Assembly (NCBI GenBank): GCA_002438805.1
Contig: DJQV01000014.1
Coordinates: 1 to 29,401 of the forward strand
Direction: 5' to 3'
DNA length: 29,401 nt
Source: Bacteroidales bacterium UBA6377
GTDB taxonomy: Bacteria; Bacteroidota; Bacteroidia; Bacteroidales; UBA932
The position numbers and the translations under genes are program-made. Of this stretch, positions 1 to 8,963 are shown piece after piece. Each line of letters opens with the position of its first letter. Position 1 is the first letter of the stretch. The notes under the pieces were generated by a model that saw nothing but the letters and a program-made list of their open reading frames with translations, was not told where the DNA came from and did not search any database.

Positions 1-1
1 C

Positions 2-52
2 TTCTCATCTCAGACCCGCACCGTGGACGGTTGGAAAGCCGACAGAAACTGA
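2..52 (+). CDS. Possible 3' end of an upstream gene (partial)
   Basis: A frame open from the window edge ends in TGA at 50-52 and would give a tail reading ...TVDGWKADRN. A second frame, from base 1, is also open and ends in TAA at 61-63. Either could be the C-terminus of a gene beginning outside the window, ending 14 to 25 bases before the restriction-modification gene. The stretch is too short to choose between them or to name a product. Confidence 0.25.
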   Translation, partial: FSSQTRTVDGWKADRN

Positions 53-76
53 GATATCCCTAATCATGTTGATCCT

Positions 77-2854
77 ATGAATTTTATAAACAATCAAAAG
101 TCTGCTGTCCGGCAGTTCGTTAAAGAATGGACAGGAAAAGGCTATGAAAAGGGAGAGACCCAGCGCTTTTGGATGGCCCTTCTGCATGATGTGCTTGGAG
201 TTGAAGACCCGGTCAAAGCGATTGAATTCGAGATACCGGTCAAGACAATAACCAAAGAGAAAGGTTCCGATTTCATCGACGGCTATATCCCCGCCACAAA
301 GGTGCTGATAGAGCAGAAAGGTGTTCATGTGGATCTTACGGCCAAGTATAGGCAGTCGGACGGATCGGAACTCACTCCCTACCAGCAGGCATGGCGCTAT
401 GCCTCCGGACTGCCGGTCTCGAAGAAGCCGCAGTGGATAGTGGCATGCAACTTCAAGACTTTTGAAATCCACGACATGGAGCGTCCTGGCGATGCTCCTG
501 AAATCATTCATCTGACAGATTTGGAGAAGGAATTCCACCGACTGTCTTTTCTTGTAGACGATAACCATGTCCATATCCGGAAGGAACTGGAAGTCAGTAT
601 AAAAGCCGGAGAGATAGTGGGAGCCCTCTACGACAGGATTCTTTCCCAATATATTGATCCAGACAATCCCGAGTCGCAGAAATCCCTCAATAAACTCTGC
701 GTTCGCCTCGTGTTCTGCCTCTATGCCGAAGATGCCGGTATATTCGGGAAAAAGAACATGTTCCATGACTATATGGCACGATTCTCCGCCAATGATTTCC
801 GAAATGCCCTGATCGGACTATTCCGTGTCCTTGACACTCCTCCCGAAGATCGCGACCCGTATATGGACGAGGCCCTGTCTGCATTTCCTTATGTCAATGG
901 GGGAATGTTCGCCGGGGACATCGAGATTCCCCGCTTCAACGAGGAAATCCGCAGCCTGATATTGCAGCGTGCGTCTGACGGCTTCGACTGGTCCCTCATA
1001 AGCCCGACAATATTCGGTGCGGTGTTCGAGTCCACTTTGAATCCGCAGACCCGACGCTCAGCAGGGATGCACTACACCTCCATCGAGAATATACATAAAG
1101 TCATAGATCCGCTCTTCCTTGACGGATTGAAGTCTGAACTGACCGGCATCAGGGAATGCTCAGTAGTCAGAACCAGAAAAGAACGCATTGCCGCGTTTCA
1201 GGAGAAACTCTCCGGGCTGAGATTCCTGGATCCGGCCTGCGGCTCCGGCAACTTCCTGACGGAGTCATACATCTCGCTGAGGCGTCTGGAAAACGAGGCC
1301 CTGCGCATCAAATATGGCACCGACCGTGTGATGGGCGATCTGGTCAACCCGATTCGGGTAAGCATCAACCAGTTCTATGGCATGGAAATCAACGACTTCG
1401 CATGTTCCGTGGCTCAGACGGCCCTCTGGATAGCCGAATCGCAGATGATGCAGGAGACGGACAGAATCATCGGATTCGAACTGAATCCGCTGCCACTGAA
1501 ATCCTACACCAACATACATGAGGGCAACGCCCTGCGCATGGACTGGAATGAGGTTATTCCAGCATCAGAGCTTAACTACATCATGGGCAATCCGCCTTTT
1601 ATCGGGGCCCGTCTCATGGGCAAGGAACAGAAGGAGGATCTTGCGGAAGTCTTCGGTGCGAAGTGGAAGAATCTCGGCAATCTTGATTATGTGAGCGGAT
1701 GGTACAAGAAGTCATTTGACTATATAGCTGAAGGGAAGGATGTTGCAGCTGCCCTTGTCTCCACCAACTCCATCTGTCAGGGCGAATCCGTCGCGGCGCT
1801 CTGGAAGCCGCTCATGGAAGCTGGCGCGCATATTGACTTTGCCTACAGGACATTCAGATGGGACAGTGAGGCCAGCCAGAAGGCTCATGTGCATTGCGTA
1901 ATCGTAGGCTTCAGCAGAAGGGCCTCCTCGATCGGCCGCTTCATCGTCGATGAGTCAGGCATCCGTCATACGGCATCCCATGTCAATGCATATCTTATTG
2001 ATGCTGAGGATGTGTTTATCGAGGGCAGGACGAAGCCCCTGTGCGATGTGCCTGAGATTGGCATCGGGAATAAGCCGATAGACGGCGGGAACTATCTCTT
2101 CACAAAAGAGGAGAAGGAAGCGTTTGTCGCCAAAGAACCGGCCTCCGCCCGGTGGTTCAGACCTTTCTGGGGATCGCAGGAGTTCATCAACCGCTCGCCA
2201 CGTTACTGCCTCTGGCTTGGGGACTGCCCGCCGAACATCCTGAGGTCTATGCCTGAATGCATGAAGAGAGTCCAGGCGGTGAGGAACTACAGGCTGTCCA
2301 GTCCCAGCACCGGGACTGTAAAACTTGCAGAAAGGCCTACCCGCTTTCATGTGGAGAATATGCCGGATTCGGATTATATGGTTGTGCCTAAAGTATCATC
2401 AGAGAAAAGGGACTATATACCTATGGGTATGTTGTCATCAGAAAATATGTGCAGCGATCTGGTGTTTATAATCCCTCACGCCACCATATATCATTTCGGC
2501 ATACTCGAATCTTCCGTCCACATGGTCTGGATGCGTGCCGTGTGTGGCAGACTGAAGTCGGATTACCGCTATTCAAAGGATATAGTCTACAACAATTTCC
2601 CTTGGCCGTCACCGTCAAGCGTGCAGATGGAGAAAATCAGACAGACAGCCCGGGGTATATTGGATGCCCGGGCGCTATATCCGGATTGCAGTCTGGCCGA
2701 TCTTTACGACAGCTTGACGATGCCCGTGGAACTACGCCGCGCCCACCGCGCCAACGATGCTGCCGTTCTGGAGGCCTACGGCTTCCCTGCGGACTCCTCT
2801 GAGAGCGACATCGTCGCCCGTCTCTTCAGGCTGTACCGTGCCCTCGTGGCATGA
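77..2854 (+). CDS. MmeI-like type IIG/IIL restriction-modification enzyme (fused endonuclease and N6-adenine methyltransferase)
   Basis: A 925-residue single-chain restriction-modification protein. The N-terminal domain carries a PD-(D/E)XK-type active site with D68, E79 and K81 (spacing D-x10-E-x-K, close to that of MmeI). After a helical spacer comes the methyltransferase domain with SAM motif I LDPACGSGNFL (residues 384-394) and catalytic motif IV NPPF (505-508), the pair expected for an N6-adenine gamma-class enzyme. The rest, roughly 620-925, matches in size the target-recognition domain and C-terminal helical region of the family, and total length fits MmeI (about 920). In this family one protein recognises the site, methylates one strand and cuts about two helical turns away. 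The start is the first in-frame ATG after a TGA at 50-52. No separate methylase, specificity subunit or helicase lies beside it. Family assignment is confident; target sequence cannot be read. Confidence 0.88.
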   Translation: MNFINNQKSAVRQFVKEWTGKGYEKGETQRFWMALLHDVLGVEDPVKAIEFEIPVKTITKEKGSDFIDGYIPATKVLIEQKGVHVDLTAKYRQSDGSELTPYQQAWRYASGLPVSKKPQWIVACNFKTFEIHDMERPGDAPEIIHLTDLEKEFHRLSFLVDDNHVHIRKELEVSIKAGEIVGALYDRILSQYIDPDNPESQKSLNKLCVRLVFCLYAEDAGIFGKKNMFHDYMARFSANDFRNALIGLFRVLDTPPEDRDPYMDEALSAFPYVNGGMFAGDIEIPRFNEEIRSLILQRASDGFDWSLISPTIFGAVFESTLNPQTRRSAGMHYTSIENIHKVIDPLFLDGLKSELTGIRECSVVRTRKERIAAFQEKLSGLRFLDPACGSGNFLTESYISLRRLENEALRIKYGTDRVMGDLVNPIRVSINQFYGMEINDFACSVAQTALWIAESQMMQETDRIIGFELNPLPLKSYTNIHEGNALRMDWNEVIPASELNYIMGNPPFIGARLMGKEQKEDLAEVFGAKWKNLGNLDYVSGWYKKSFDYIAEGKDVAAALVSTNSICQGESVAALWKPLMEAGAHIDFAYRTFRWDSEASQKAHVHCVIVGFSRRASSIGRFIVDESGIRHTASHVNAYLIDAEDVFIEGRTKPLCDVPEIGIGNKPIDGGNYLFTKEEKEAFVAKEPASARWFRPFWGSQEFINRSPRYCLWLGDCPPNILRSMPECMKRVQAVRNYRLSSPSTGTVKLAERPTRFHVENMPDSDYMVVPKVSSEKRDYIPMGMLSSENMCSDLVFIIPHATIYHFGILESSVHMVWMRAVCGRLKSDYRYSKDIVYNNFPWPSPSSVQMEKIRQTARGILDARALYPDCSLADLYDSLTMPVELRRAHRANDAAVLEAYGFPADSSESDIVARLFRLYRALVA

Positions 2855-2910
2855 GCCGCCAGACACCCCGAGTTTGTGGTGGCGGATAACAATTTGACTA
2901 TCAATAAAAA

Positions 2911-2944
2911 AGCTTGATAGCCTATGCTGAAATCAAGATAGGCT
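2911..2944. terminator. Interlocked inverted repeats between convergent genes; possible bidirectional terminator
   Basis: Between the restriction-modification gene and the convergent DUF4857 gene lie two interleaved inverted repeats: CTTGAT (2913-2918) pairs with ATCAAG (2932-2937), and AGCCTAT (2919-2925) pairs with ATAGGCT (2938-2944). They share a six-base centre, so only one stem can form at a time. The A-tract before it (2905-2911) would give a U-tract in the minus-strand transcript. A terminator role is inferred from position; the stems are short and moderately AT-rich. Confidence 0.4.
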
Positions 2945-3001
2945 TATTGTCTATTGTGTTGACAGTCAGTGTATTAGTCGCCACCGGGATGGGGTTCTTG
3001 A

Positions 3002-4123
3002 TTATTCGCGCTTCTTCCGCAGGACAATGAGAAGCACGACTGCGATGGCGGCGATGTCCACGCAAAGCCCGATCCATGAGAAGTCCACAAGACGCGGTCT
3101 TATCCTGCCGTCAAGGGATGAACTCAGCACGAGACGGGCGGGGAATATGTACTTCGGAAGATCAAATCCATCATCCTTAGGGTAGTCCCGGCGCATGGTC
3201 TTGACTGTCTTGTAAGTGCCGGACTCGAGGGCCCAATAGTCCTCTCCCTTGCTGTCGCTGACACGGACGGTGAAATCGAGGATATTCCCCACCAGCATGA
3301 CACTCTGCCTTGTGACATCGGCCCTCACATCTGTAGGGATGACTCTTCTCAGGCTGTCCAGAACATAAAAGCGTCCCCCGCCGTCGAAAAGGTAGGCGAG
3401 CGAGGCGCGGTTCTCGTTTTCCGTGATGAAGATGTGTTTCAGCTCCAGTCCGCCGGTAGGGATGCTCTCGACAAAAGGCTTTCCGTCAGCGAGTTTGAGG
3501 TGAAACAGTTGCCCATCCGCATCCGTCAACATATAGCCTTCATCGTAGGCTTTGCGGGTGCTCGGGTTGCCGGACACTATCACGGCGGGGAAGCGGAAGC
3601 CGATGGAATCCAGGGCTACGTTGAAAGCCTGCTCAAGCGCCGTGGCACTTCTGTTTGTCGCCATTTCCATGATACGTACCCCGTCTTTACGTGTCACGAG
3701 GGCATATTCCGGATCTTCGAGTTCCAGACGCGGAGGGTCGGATTCAAGCAGCATGTGGACGTTCATCTCCGGGATGTTGACCTCTTTCGGGGAGGTGGAG
3801 AAGAAGATGTTGCCTGCCTCGATCTGTTCACCGGTATACTGTTTCCCGTTTATGGTCTCCGGGGCGTTGTGGCGGCTGCTCAGCACGCGGTAGTAGAAAA
3901 ACGGCAGCACGCTGTCGCCGTATTCCCGGCCTTGGGAGTCCTTGAATATGAAATCCTTGCCGGAGTTGTCCTCAAGTGACACGAAATCTTCGGCGATGCA
4001 GCTGTACAGGGTGAACGGCGTAGAATACGACTTGGCCGTGATGATGTACCAGAGCCGTGGCAGCAGCCAGATGGCAAGCAGGGCCGTCATGACCGCGAGA
4101 TATATGTTTCCTGTTTTTCTCAT
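3002..4123 (-). CDS. DUF4857-like membrane-anchored protein of an ABC transporter operon
   Basis: A 373-residue protein with one membrane helix near the N-terminus (about residues 7-27), a long extracytoplasmic domain, and a C-terminal helix (IGLCVDIAAIAVVLLIVL) followed by a basic tail. This two-anchor layout beside an ABC ATPase and permease fits the Bacteroidetes DUF4857 family, recognised from memory of its architecture. Function is unknown; the middle region could present a folded domain in the periplasm. I chose the ATG at 4123 rather than the open frame up to 4297, because it overlaps the previous gene's TGA by four bases (ATGA, translational coupling) and begins directly before the anchor helix. 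It is the last gene of the operon. Confidence 0.72.
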   Translation of the reverse strand: MRKTGNIYLAVMTALLAIWLLPRLWYIITAKSYSTPFTLYSCIAEDFVSLEDNSGKDFIFKDSQGREYGDSVLPFFYYRVLSSRHNAPETINGKQYTGEQIEAGNIFFSTSPKEVNIPEMNVHMLLESDPPRLELEDPEYALVTRKDGVRIMEMATNRSATALEQAFNVALDSIGFRFPAVIVSGNPSTRKAYDEGYMLTDADGQLFHLKLADGKPFVESIPTGGLELKHIFITENENRASLAYLFDGGGRFYVLDSLRRVIPTDVRADVTRQSVMLVGNILDFTVRVSDSKGEDYWALESGTYKTVKTMRRDYPKDDGFDLPKYIFPARLVLSSSLDGRIRPRLVDFSWIGLCVDIAAIAVVLLIVLRKKRE

Positions 4124-4791
4124 TGTACTCCGTCTTTGAATCTTCTTACACTGTAGTGGATGAGCGGAAGGGCAGCAATCGTGGTGACAATCGCCAGGGG
4201 CAGCAGTCCGCAGCTGTATCCCATCATCTGGGATGAAAGGAAGAATGTGCTCAGGATGGCGAGCATCAGCACGGTCTCGAAAATCCTCATCCTCCATGCC
4301 GGCTCAAGTATTATCGCTCCTGCCCATATATATGCGCACAGGCCGGCGCAATACCATGTGAGAAGCGAGAAGAGTATCCTCCATACTATGTCTGATACAA
4401 GATAATGGCTGAGGAAAATGCCGAGCGATGCGCTCTGGATGATGAAAAGCCCCAGCAGCACGGCGAGGCCGTATCCCTGCATGATCGACACCGTCCTCAG
4501 TTGCGGCATCGGAAGGTGCAGCGTGAGCTTGAGGCATTTGCGGTATGTCTCCGGGATGAACTGGGCTGCAGCGAGGGCAAGTCCGCAGATGACGGGGAGG
4601 TAGATGAGGTTGTCCACCAGGATCGAGTATTTTCCGACAGCATAGCTCCACAGGAAGCCGTAGCCCTGCAGGGAAGCGTTCTTGGCGAGGGCCAGGAAAT
4701 CGTAGGCGGTGAACCCGATGAGCATGAGGGCCATGCACACGATGGCCGTCCCGGTCTTCAGCCACTCTTTGTATATCATTGACTTGAACAT
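4120..4791 (-). CDS. ABC-2-like permease subunit (six-helix membrane protein)
   Basis: A 223-residue hydrophobic protein starting MFKSMIYKEWLKTG, the amphipathic 'KEW' lead typical of ABC-2 permeases, followed by about six membrane helices. It begins two bases after the ATPase stop codon and overlaps the DUF4857 gene by four, so the three are almost certainly co-translated. It should form the membrane channel or half-channel driven by the ATPase. The substrate is not evident. Role as permease is inferred from topology and context. Confidence 0.75.
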   Translation of the reverse strand: MFKSMIYKEWLKTGTAIVCMALMLIGFTAYDFLALAKNASLQGYGFLWSYAVGKYSILVDNLIYLPVICGLALAAAQFIPETYRKCLKLTLHLPMPQLRTVSIMQGYGLAVLLGLFIIQSASLGIFLSHYLVSDIVWRILFSLLTWYCAGLCAYIWAGAIILEPAWRMRIFETVLMLAILSTFFLSSQMMGYSCGLLPLAIVTTIAALPLIHYSVRRFKDGVQ

Positions 4792-4793
4792 AA

Positions 4794-5672
4794 TCAGTAT
4801 TTTCCTGTGAGCCCGATGAAGGCGTCTTCGAGGTTCATGTGTTCTGCTTTGAGATCTTCTGCACGTATTCCTTCGGCATCAAGCAGGCTCCGGATTTCCT
4901 CCGGTCCGGCGAAGGAGTAGAGTTCCGAGCGTCCCCGGTATTCCGACGGGTGGAGGATCTTCTCCGAGGCTTGAGGCGCGGCTCCCGTGTATGTGTACCG
5001 GAGCAGGCTTCCAGTCAGGGTGCTGATCTTGTCGTGGAAGAGAATCCGGCCGTAGTCCATGATGATGCAGTCATCCACCAGTTTCTCAACGTCCTGGATG
5101 ATATGCGAGGTCATGAATACCGTCTTGCCCTCGGACTTGGCGTAGTCGCGCAGATATTCTATGAAGAGGCGCCGGTAGCCGGGATCCAGCCCCAGAGAGA
5201 AATCGTCAAGTACCAGCAGGTCAGCATTCTGGGCAAGTATCAGCCCCAGCGCCACTTGGGATTTCTGGCCGTTACTCATGTTGGAGATCTTCTGGCCGGG
5301 GGCGACTTTGAGCCGCGACATCAGTTCGTAGTAGGCGTCCCTGTTCCACTTCGGGTAGAATCGGGAGTAGAATTTCTCTATCTGCCCTATTGTCATGAAA
5401 GAGTACTGGACATGGCCTTCGAGCAGCAGCGCTATTCTCGCCCTGGTGAGCGGGCTGATGGCGGCGGCATCCTCGCCGAAGACCGAGCAGCGTCCCGCTG
5501 TCGGCTTGAGATAGCCCATCAGGATGTTGATGGTGGTCGTCTTGCCGGTCCCGTTCTTGCCGAGAAGGCCTGTGATCGTGCCTCTGGCGACAGTGAAACT
5601 CAAGTCAGAGTAGATGCGGCGCCTGCCATAATAATGTGTCAGACGGTCGCAGACTATTACATTGTCTTCCAT
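4794..5672 (-). CDS. ABC transporter ATP-binding protein
   Basis: A 292-residue nucleotide-binding subunit, first gene of the operon. Walker A is GKNGTGKT (38-45), the signature is divergent (MSNGQK, 132-137), Walker B ends in D156 and is followed by D157 where most ABC ATPases have the catalytic glutamate, and the switch histidine is H190 in MTSHIIQD. A C-terminal region of about 75 residues ends in LEDAFIGLTGKY, as in ABC-2 exporter ATPases. The open frame reaches 5828, but the ATG at 5672 is the likely start: it is followed immediately by the canonical beta-strand and Y-loop region (LTHYYGRR), and a promoter -7 box lies just upstream, inside the extended frame. Export or membrane-lipid or peptide handling is possible; the substrate is unknown. 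Confidence 0.85.
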   Translation of the reverse strand: MEDNVIVCDRLTHYYGRRRIYSDLSFTVARGTITGLLGKNGTGKTTTINILMGYLKPTAGRCSVFGEDAAAISPLTRARIALLLEGHVQYSFMTIGQIEKFYSRFYPKWNRDAYYELMSRLKVAPGQKISNMSNGQKSQVALGLILAQNADLLVLDDFSLGLDPGYRRLFIEYLRDYAKSEGKTVFMTSHIIQDVEKLVDDCIIMDYGRILFHDKISTLTGSLLRYTYTGAAPQASEKILHPSEYRGRSELYSFAGPEEIRSLLDAEGIRAEDLKAEHMNLEDAFIGLTGKY

Positions 5673-5689
5673 TCTTGCTGGTTTTGCGG

Positions 5690-5697
5690 CAAAATTA
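5690..5697 (-). promoter_or_regulatory. Bacteroidetes -7 box for the ABC operon
   Basis: On the minus strand this reads TAATTTTG, matching TAnnTTTG. It lies 18 bases before the ATG at 5672, giving a leader of about a dozen bases. No clear -33 TTG is seen. Confidence 0.5.
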
Positions 5698-5784
5698 AGT
5701 GCCGTGCAGGTAAAATTGAGCCCCGATCCTGTAAAATCACCATAAATGGGGATGCCGCTCAGGAAAGATACCCCGAAATTGGGA

Positions 5785-5815
5785 TTGCCGCCTGTAACGC
5801 GTGACTTTATCTTTG
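5785..5815 (+). promoter_or_regulatory. Bacteroidetes promoter for the TonB receptor operon
   Basis: TTG at 5785-5787 and TATCTTTG at 5808-5815 are separated by 20 bases, the expected spacing of -33 and -7 elements in Bacteroidetes. Transcription would start near 5821, so translation must begin at 5839 or later. Confidence 0.65.
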
Positions 5816-5838
5816 CGGCGTTTTTCAATTACTGTGTC

Positions 5839-8574
5839 ATGAATGTCATGCTTTCGGCGCTTGCTGTGGTCGCACAGCTTTTCTCCCTGACAGGCTTTGT
5901 CCGGGACGCGTCCGATTCTTCCCCGCTGTCAGCGGCGGCAGTTACTGTACAGAGGGGAGGACAGACATTCAAGTGGGCTGTCTCGGGGGATGACGGCCGC
6001 TATGCCATAAGCGGCCTTCCCGCCGGGAAATACGAGGTCAAGGTGTCGTACATGGGCTATCTTGACGCCTCAAGGACTCTTGTCCTGGACAAGGACACGT
6101 CCCTGTCGTTCAATCTTGCTCCCGACACGGAGCAGCTCCGGGAGGTGGTGGTGACGGCCACCGAAAACCGCGGCGTCACCTCTTCGACAAGGATCGGGAC
6201 GGATGCCATAGCGCATATCCAGCCGTCAAGTTTCGCGGACATACTCGAACTGATGCCGGGCGGAATGGCCAAGGATCCTTCGCTGAGCAGTCCGCAGCTC
6301 ATCAATCTCCGTTCGGCCAATGCCTTGACGAACAGCGACTATGCCACTTCGGCTCTGGGGACGCGTTTCGTTGTGGACGGCAGGCCTCTGGACAATGATG
6401 CCAACCTCCAGTCCACTCCGGCCTACAGCAGCTACGGGAGCAGTTACGTCAATTACGGGACCGACATGCGCGAGATAAGCACGGAGGACATAGAGAACGT
6501 GGACATAGTCCGCGGCATAGCCTCAGTCAAATATGGAGACCTCACCAGCGGTCTTGTCAACATCGTGCGGAAGCGCGGAGGAAGCGATCTGCACGGACGT
6601 TTCAAATCGGACATGAAGAGCAAACTCTTCTACCTCGGCAAGGGTTTCGAGTGGGGAGAAAAGCCCGATAGGACCACTCTCAACGCCAGTGTCAATTTCC
6701 TTGATTCCCGCGCGGACCCCCGCCAGACGCGCCAGAACTGGAAACGCCTTACCGCCAGCCTCAGAGCGGGGAAGGACATCGGAGGCGAGAAGTTCAGCAG
6801 GCAGCTCACGGCCAGCCTCGACTATACCGGGTCTTTTGACAAGCAGAAGTCAGATGTTGACCTGGACATCGCCGATGGCGGAATGCCGATAGAGACGTAC
6901 AGTTCCACCTACAACAAGTTCGCCCTCAGCGGCGGTTATACTGTGAGGTCCATGCGCGACTCGTCTTTCTTCCGCTCCTGGGAGAGCCATGCCTCGCTCA
7001 CTTATGAAAGGGACCTCATCGACCGCTGGAGGCACAACGCCCTCGGCAAGGCAACACCGGTATCCACTTCACTTGAGCCGGGCGAGCATGACGCCCTGAT
7101 AATCCCGGCCAAATATGATGCGACGCTCCAGGTGGACGGACGTCCGTTCTACGCCTTCGTCAGCACTTCGGCCCTGTTTGCCAAAGGCGCACACAAGATC
7201 CAGACGGGGGCCGAGTGGAGCATGGACAAAAATTTCGGTCGCGGCACCATCTTCGATACCTCAAGACCTTTCTCCACGAGCATGGGGGTTCGTCCGCGTC
7301 CATACAGCGCCATTCCCGCCACCCATCAGTTCTCCGTCTATGCGGAAGACCATTTTTCCAGGCCGCTCGGCCCCGTCACCCTCGACTGGGTGCTCGGTCT
7401 GCGTGCCGAAATGATGGGAGGGGCCGGGAACGGGTACGAAGTCAACATGAAACCCTACCTTGATCCCCGCACCAATCTGCGCATCGCCCTGCCGACCGTC
7501 CTGCTTGGCGGATACAAACTCGACTACGGTATATACGGGGGAATAGGCCGCCACACCAAGTTCCCGACCATGGACATGCTTTTCCCCGATCCGATATACG
7601 GGGACATAACTCAGCTCAACTACTGGCCGGTGGAAGAGAATCTCAGGAGGGTCAACATGCTCGTCTACAAGATCGATCCGACCAACAAGGCATTGCAGCC
7701 CGCAAGCAACCTCAAATGGGAAATCGGTGCCGATGCGGACTGGAACGGCTATTCGTTCTCGATAGACTGGTTCCGGGAAGACATGACATCCGGCTTCCGT
7801 TATGGCTACGAATACCTCTCCGTGGTCGCAAAGAAATACGATGCGTCCGTGATAGATAAATCCTCGTTGACCGGCCCGCCGTCCCTCGACGGACTCCCTT
7901 ACCAGAACGACACCACCCTCACGGCCTACAGTTACTCGACCAACGGCAGCCGTACCCTCAAGCAGGGGCTGGAGTTCAGCTTCAGCACCCGCCGGATCAA
8001 GGCCATCAACACCAGGATCACCGCCAACGGGGCATGGCTCCGTACAGAATACATGAACAGCCAGCCCGAGTACTACCGCCCCAGCGTCATGATAGACGGC
8101 AAACCTTACCCGTATATCGGAATATATGAGATGAACGACGGGAGTTTCTATGACTCGCTTGTCACGAACCTGATGTTCGATACGCAGGTTCCGAGTCTGG
8201 GGCTGATCTTCTCGACCTCGTTCCAGTGTCGGTGGTTCTCCGGGTACCGGTCCATGCCGGAGAGCAAGTATCCCGAGTCGTACATGGACAAGGCCGGGGA
8301 TGTACATCCTTTCGATGCCGCCGCGGCAGCGGAAGACGCCGTGCTTCGCTATCTTATACGGGACTACACAGCATCCCTGTACGAGTATCAGAGAACCCCG
8401 TTCGCGATGAATGTCAACCTAAAAGTGAGCAAGAAACTCTACCGTGACAAGGTCTCCTGCTCCTTGTATGTCAACAAGATATTTGATGTCACGCCTGATT
8501 ATTGGCGGGGTGAGGCCCTGGTGCGCAGGAGTGTGACCCCGTATTTCGGGATGGAACTTGATTTCAAGATATGA
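5839..8574 (+). CDS. TonB-dependent outer-membrane receptor
   Basis: A 911-residue receptor. After a short signal peptide (about 1-13) comes a carboxypeptidase-regulatory-like beta domain (about 17-95, with the usual DGRYAISGLPAGKYEVKVSYMGY pattern), a TonB-box-like LREVVVTA near residue 100, a plug domain (about 110-230), and a C-terminal beta barrel rich in alternating aromatic strands ending FGMELDFKI. The open frame extends to 5746, but that would place the start upstream of the promoter, and the signal peptide begins only at 5839. It imports a ligand across the outer membrane using TonB energy. No SusD-like partner follows; instead it overlaps a small lipoprotein gene by four bases. The ligand cannot be deduced; metal chelates or small organics are as likely as glycans. 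Confidence 0.9.
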   Translation: MNVMLSALAVVAQLFSLTGFVRDASDSSPLSAAAVTVQRGGQTFKWAVSGDDGRYAISGLPAGKYEVKVSYMGYLDASRTLVLDKDTSLSFNLAPDTEQLREVVVTATENRGVTSSTRIGTDAIAHIQPSSFADILELMPGGMAKDPSLSSPQLINLRSANALTNSDYATSALGTRFVVDGRPLDNDANLQSTPAYSSYGSSYVNYGTDMREISTEDIENVDIVRGIASVKYGDLTSGLVNIVRKRGGSDLHGRFKSDMKSKLFYLGKGFEWGEKPDRTTLNASVNFLDSRADPRQTRQNWKRLTASLRAGKDIGGEKFSRQLTASLDYTGSFDKQKSDVDLDIADGGMPIETYSSTYNKFALSGGYTVRSMRDSSFFRSWESHASLTYERDLIDRWRHNALGKATPVSTSLEPGEHDALIIPAKYDATLQVDGRPFYAFVSTSALFAKGAHKIQTGAEWSMDKNFGRGTIFDTSRPFSTSMGVRPRPYSAIPATHQFSVYAEDHFSRPLGPVTLDWVLGLRAEMMGGAGNGYEVNMKPYLDPRTNLRIALPTVLLGGYKLDYGIYGGIGRHTKFPTMDMLFPDPIYGDITQLNYWPVEENLRRVNMLVYKIDPTNKALQPASNLKWEIGADADWNGYSFSIDWFREDMTSGFRYGYEYLSVVAKKYDASVIDKSSLTGPPSLDGLPYQNDTTLTAYSYSTNGSRTLKQGLEFSFSTRRIKAINTRITANGAWLRTEYMNSQPEYYRPSVMIDGKPYPYIGIYEMNDGSFYDSLVTNLMFDTQVPSLGLIFSTSFQCRWFSGYRSMPESKYPESYMDKAGDVHPFDAAAAAEDAVLRYLIRDYTASLYEYQRTPFAMNVNLKVSKKLYRDKVSCSLYVNKIFDVTPDYWRGEALVRRSVTPYFGMELDFKI

Positions 8575-8963
8575 GAAGGCTGATAAACGTTTTTCTGGTC
8601 TTTTTCGTCTCCGCCTGCATCGTCTCGTGCGGCAAGTCAGGTGATGACATATATTCTGTGGTGACCCTCAAGGCTGTGGCGGGGGAGAACCGCCTCGTGG
8701 CGATAAAGGTGGACAACAGTCTGGACGGCAACTTCTTCCGCAACCTGAATACCGGCGAGGAGTATGAATACCCTCTTTTCACCAACGGCTCCTGCACCCT
8801 GAGGGTTCTCAAGGGGGTTTATATTTTCGCTTTTGACGGAAGCGCCACCCTCCCTGACGGCACGGTAAGGAAAGTCCGCTGCTATGCGCACCGCTCTCCA
8901 AATGACTCGGTCAATATACTTGAGGACGAGGTGACGCTCGAATTTGATCTCCTTATGCTATGA
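8571..8963 (+). CDS. Small predicted lipoprotein in the TonB operon
   Basis: A 130-residue protein with a hydrophobic N-terminus ending SACIVSC, giving lipidation at C20 (C16 is an alternative). The remainder is a compact, probably beta-rich domain with sequence such as GSCTLRVLKGVYIFAFDGSAT, reminiscent of small beta-sandwich surface lipoproteins. I do not recognise a named family. The start overlaps the receptor stop (ATGA) and its own stop overlaps the next start in the same way, so it is translationally locked between receptor and barrel protein. A role as accessory surface lipoprotein for the receptor is inferred. Confidence 0.8.
   Translation: MRRLINVFLVFFVSACIVSCGKSGDDIYSVVTLKAVAGENRLVAIKVDNSLDGNFFRNLNTGEEYEYPLFTNGSCTLRVLKGVYIFAFDGSATLPDGTVRKVRCYAHRSPNDSVNILEDEVTLEFDLLML

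Noticed and set aside
2913..2944. H-type RNA pseudoknot
   Set aside because: The pairing order fits, but with no bases in two of the three connecting loops it is not sterically possible; alternative hairpins are more likely.
5673..5828. N-terminal extension of the ABC ATPase
   Set aside because: It would include the -7 box, and it adds residues that do not belong to ABC ATPases.
5746..5838. Longer start for the TonB receptor
   Set aside because: It lies upstream of the promoter and would bury the signal peptide.
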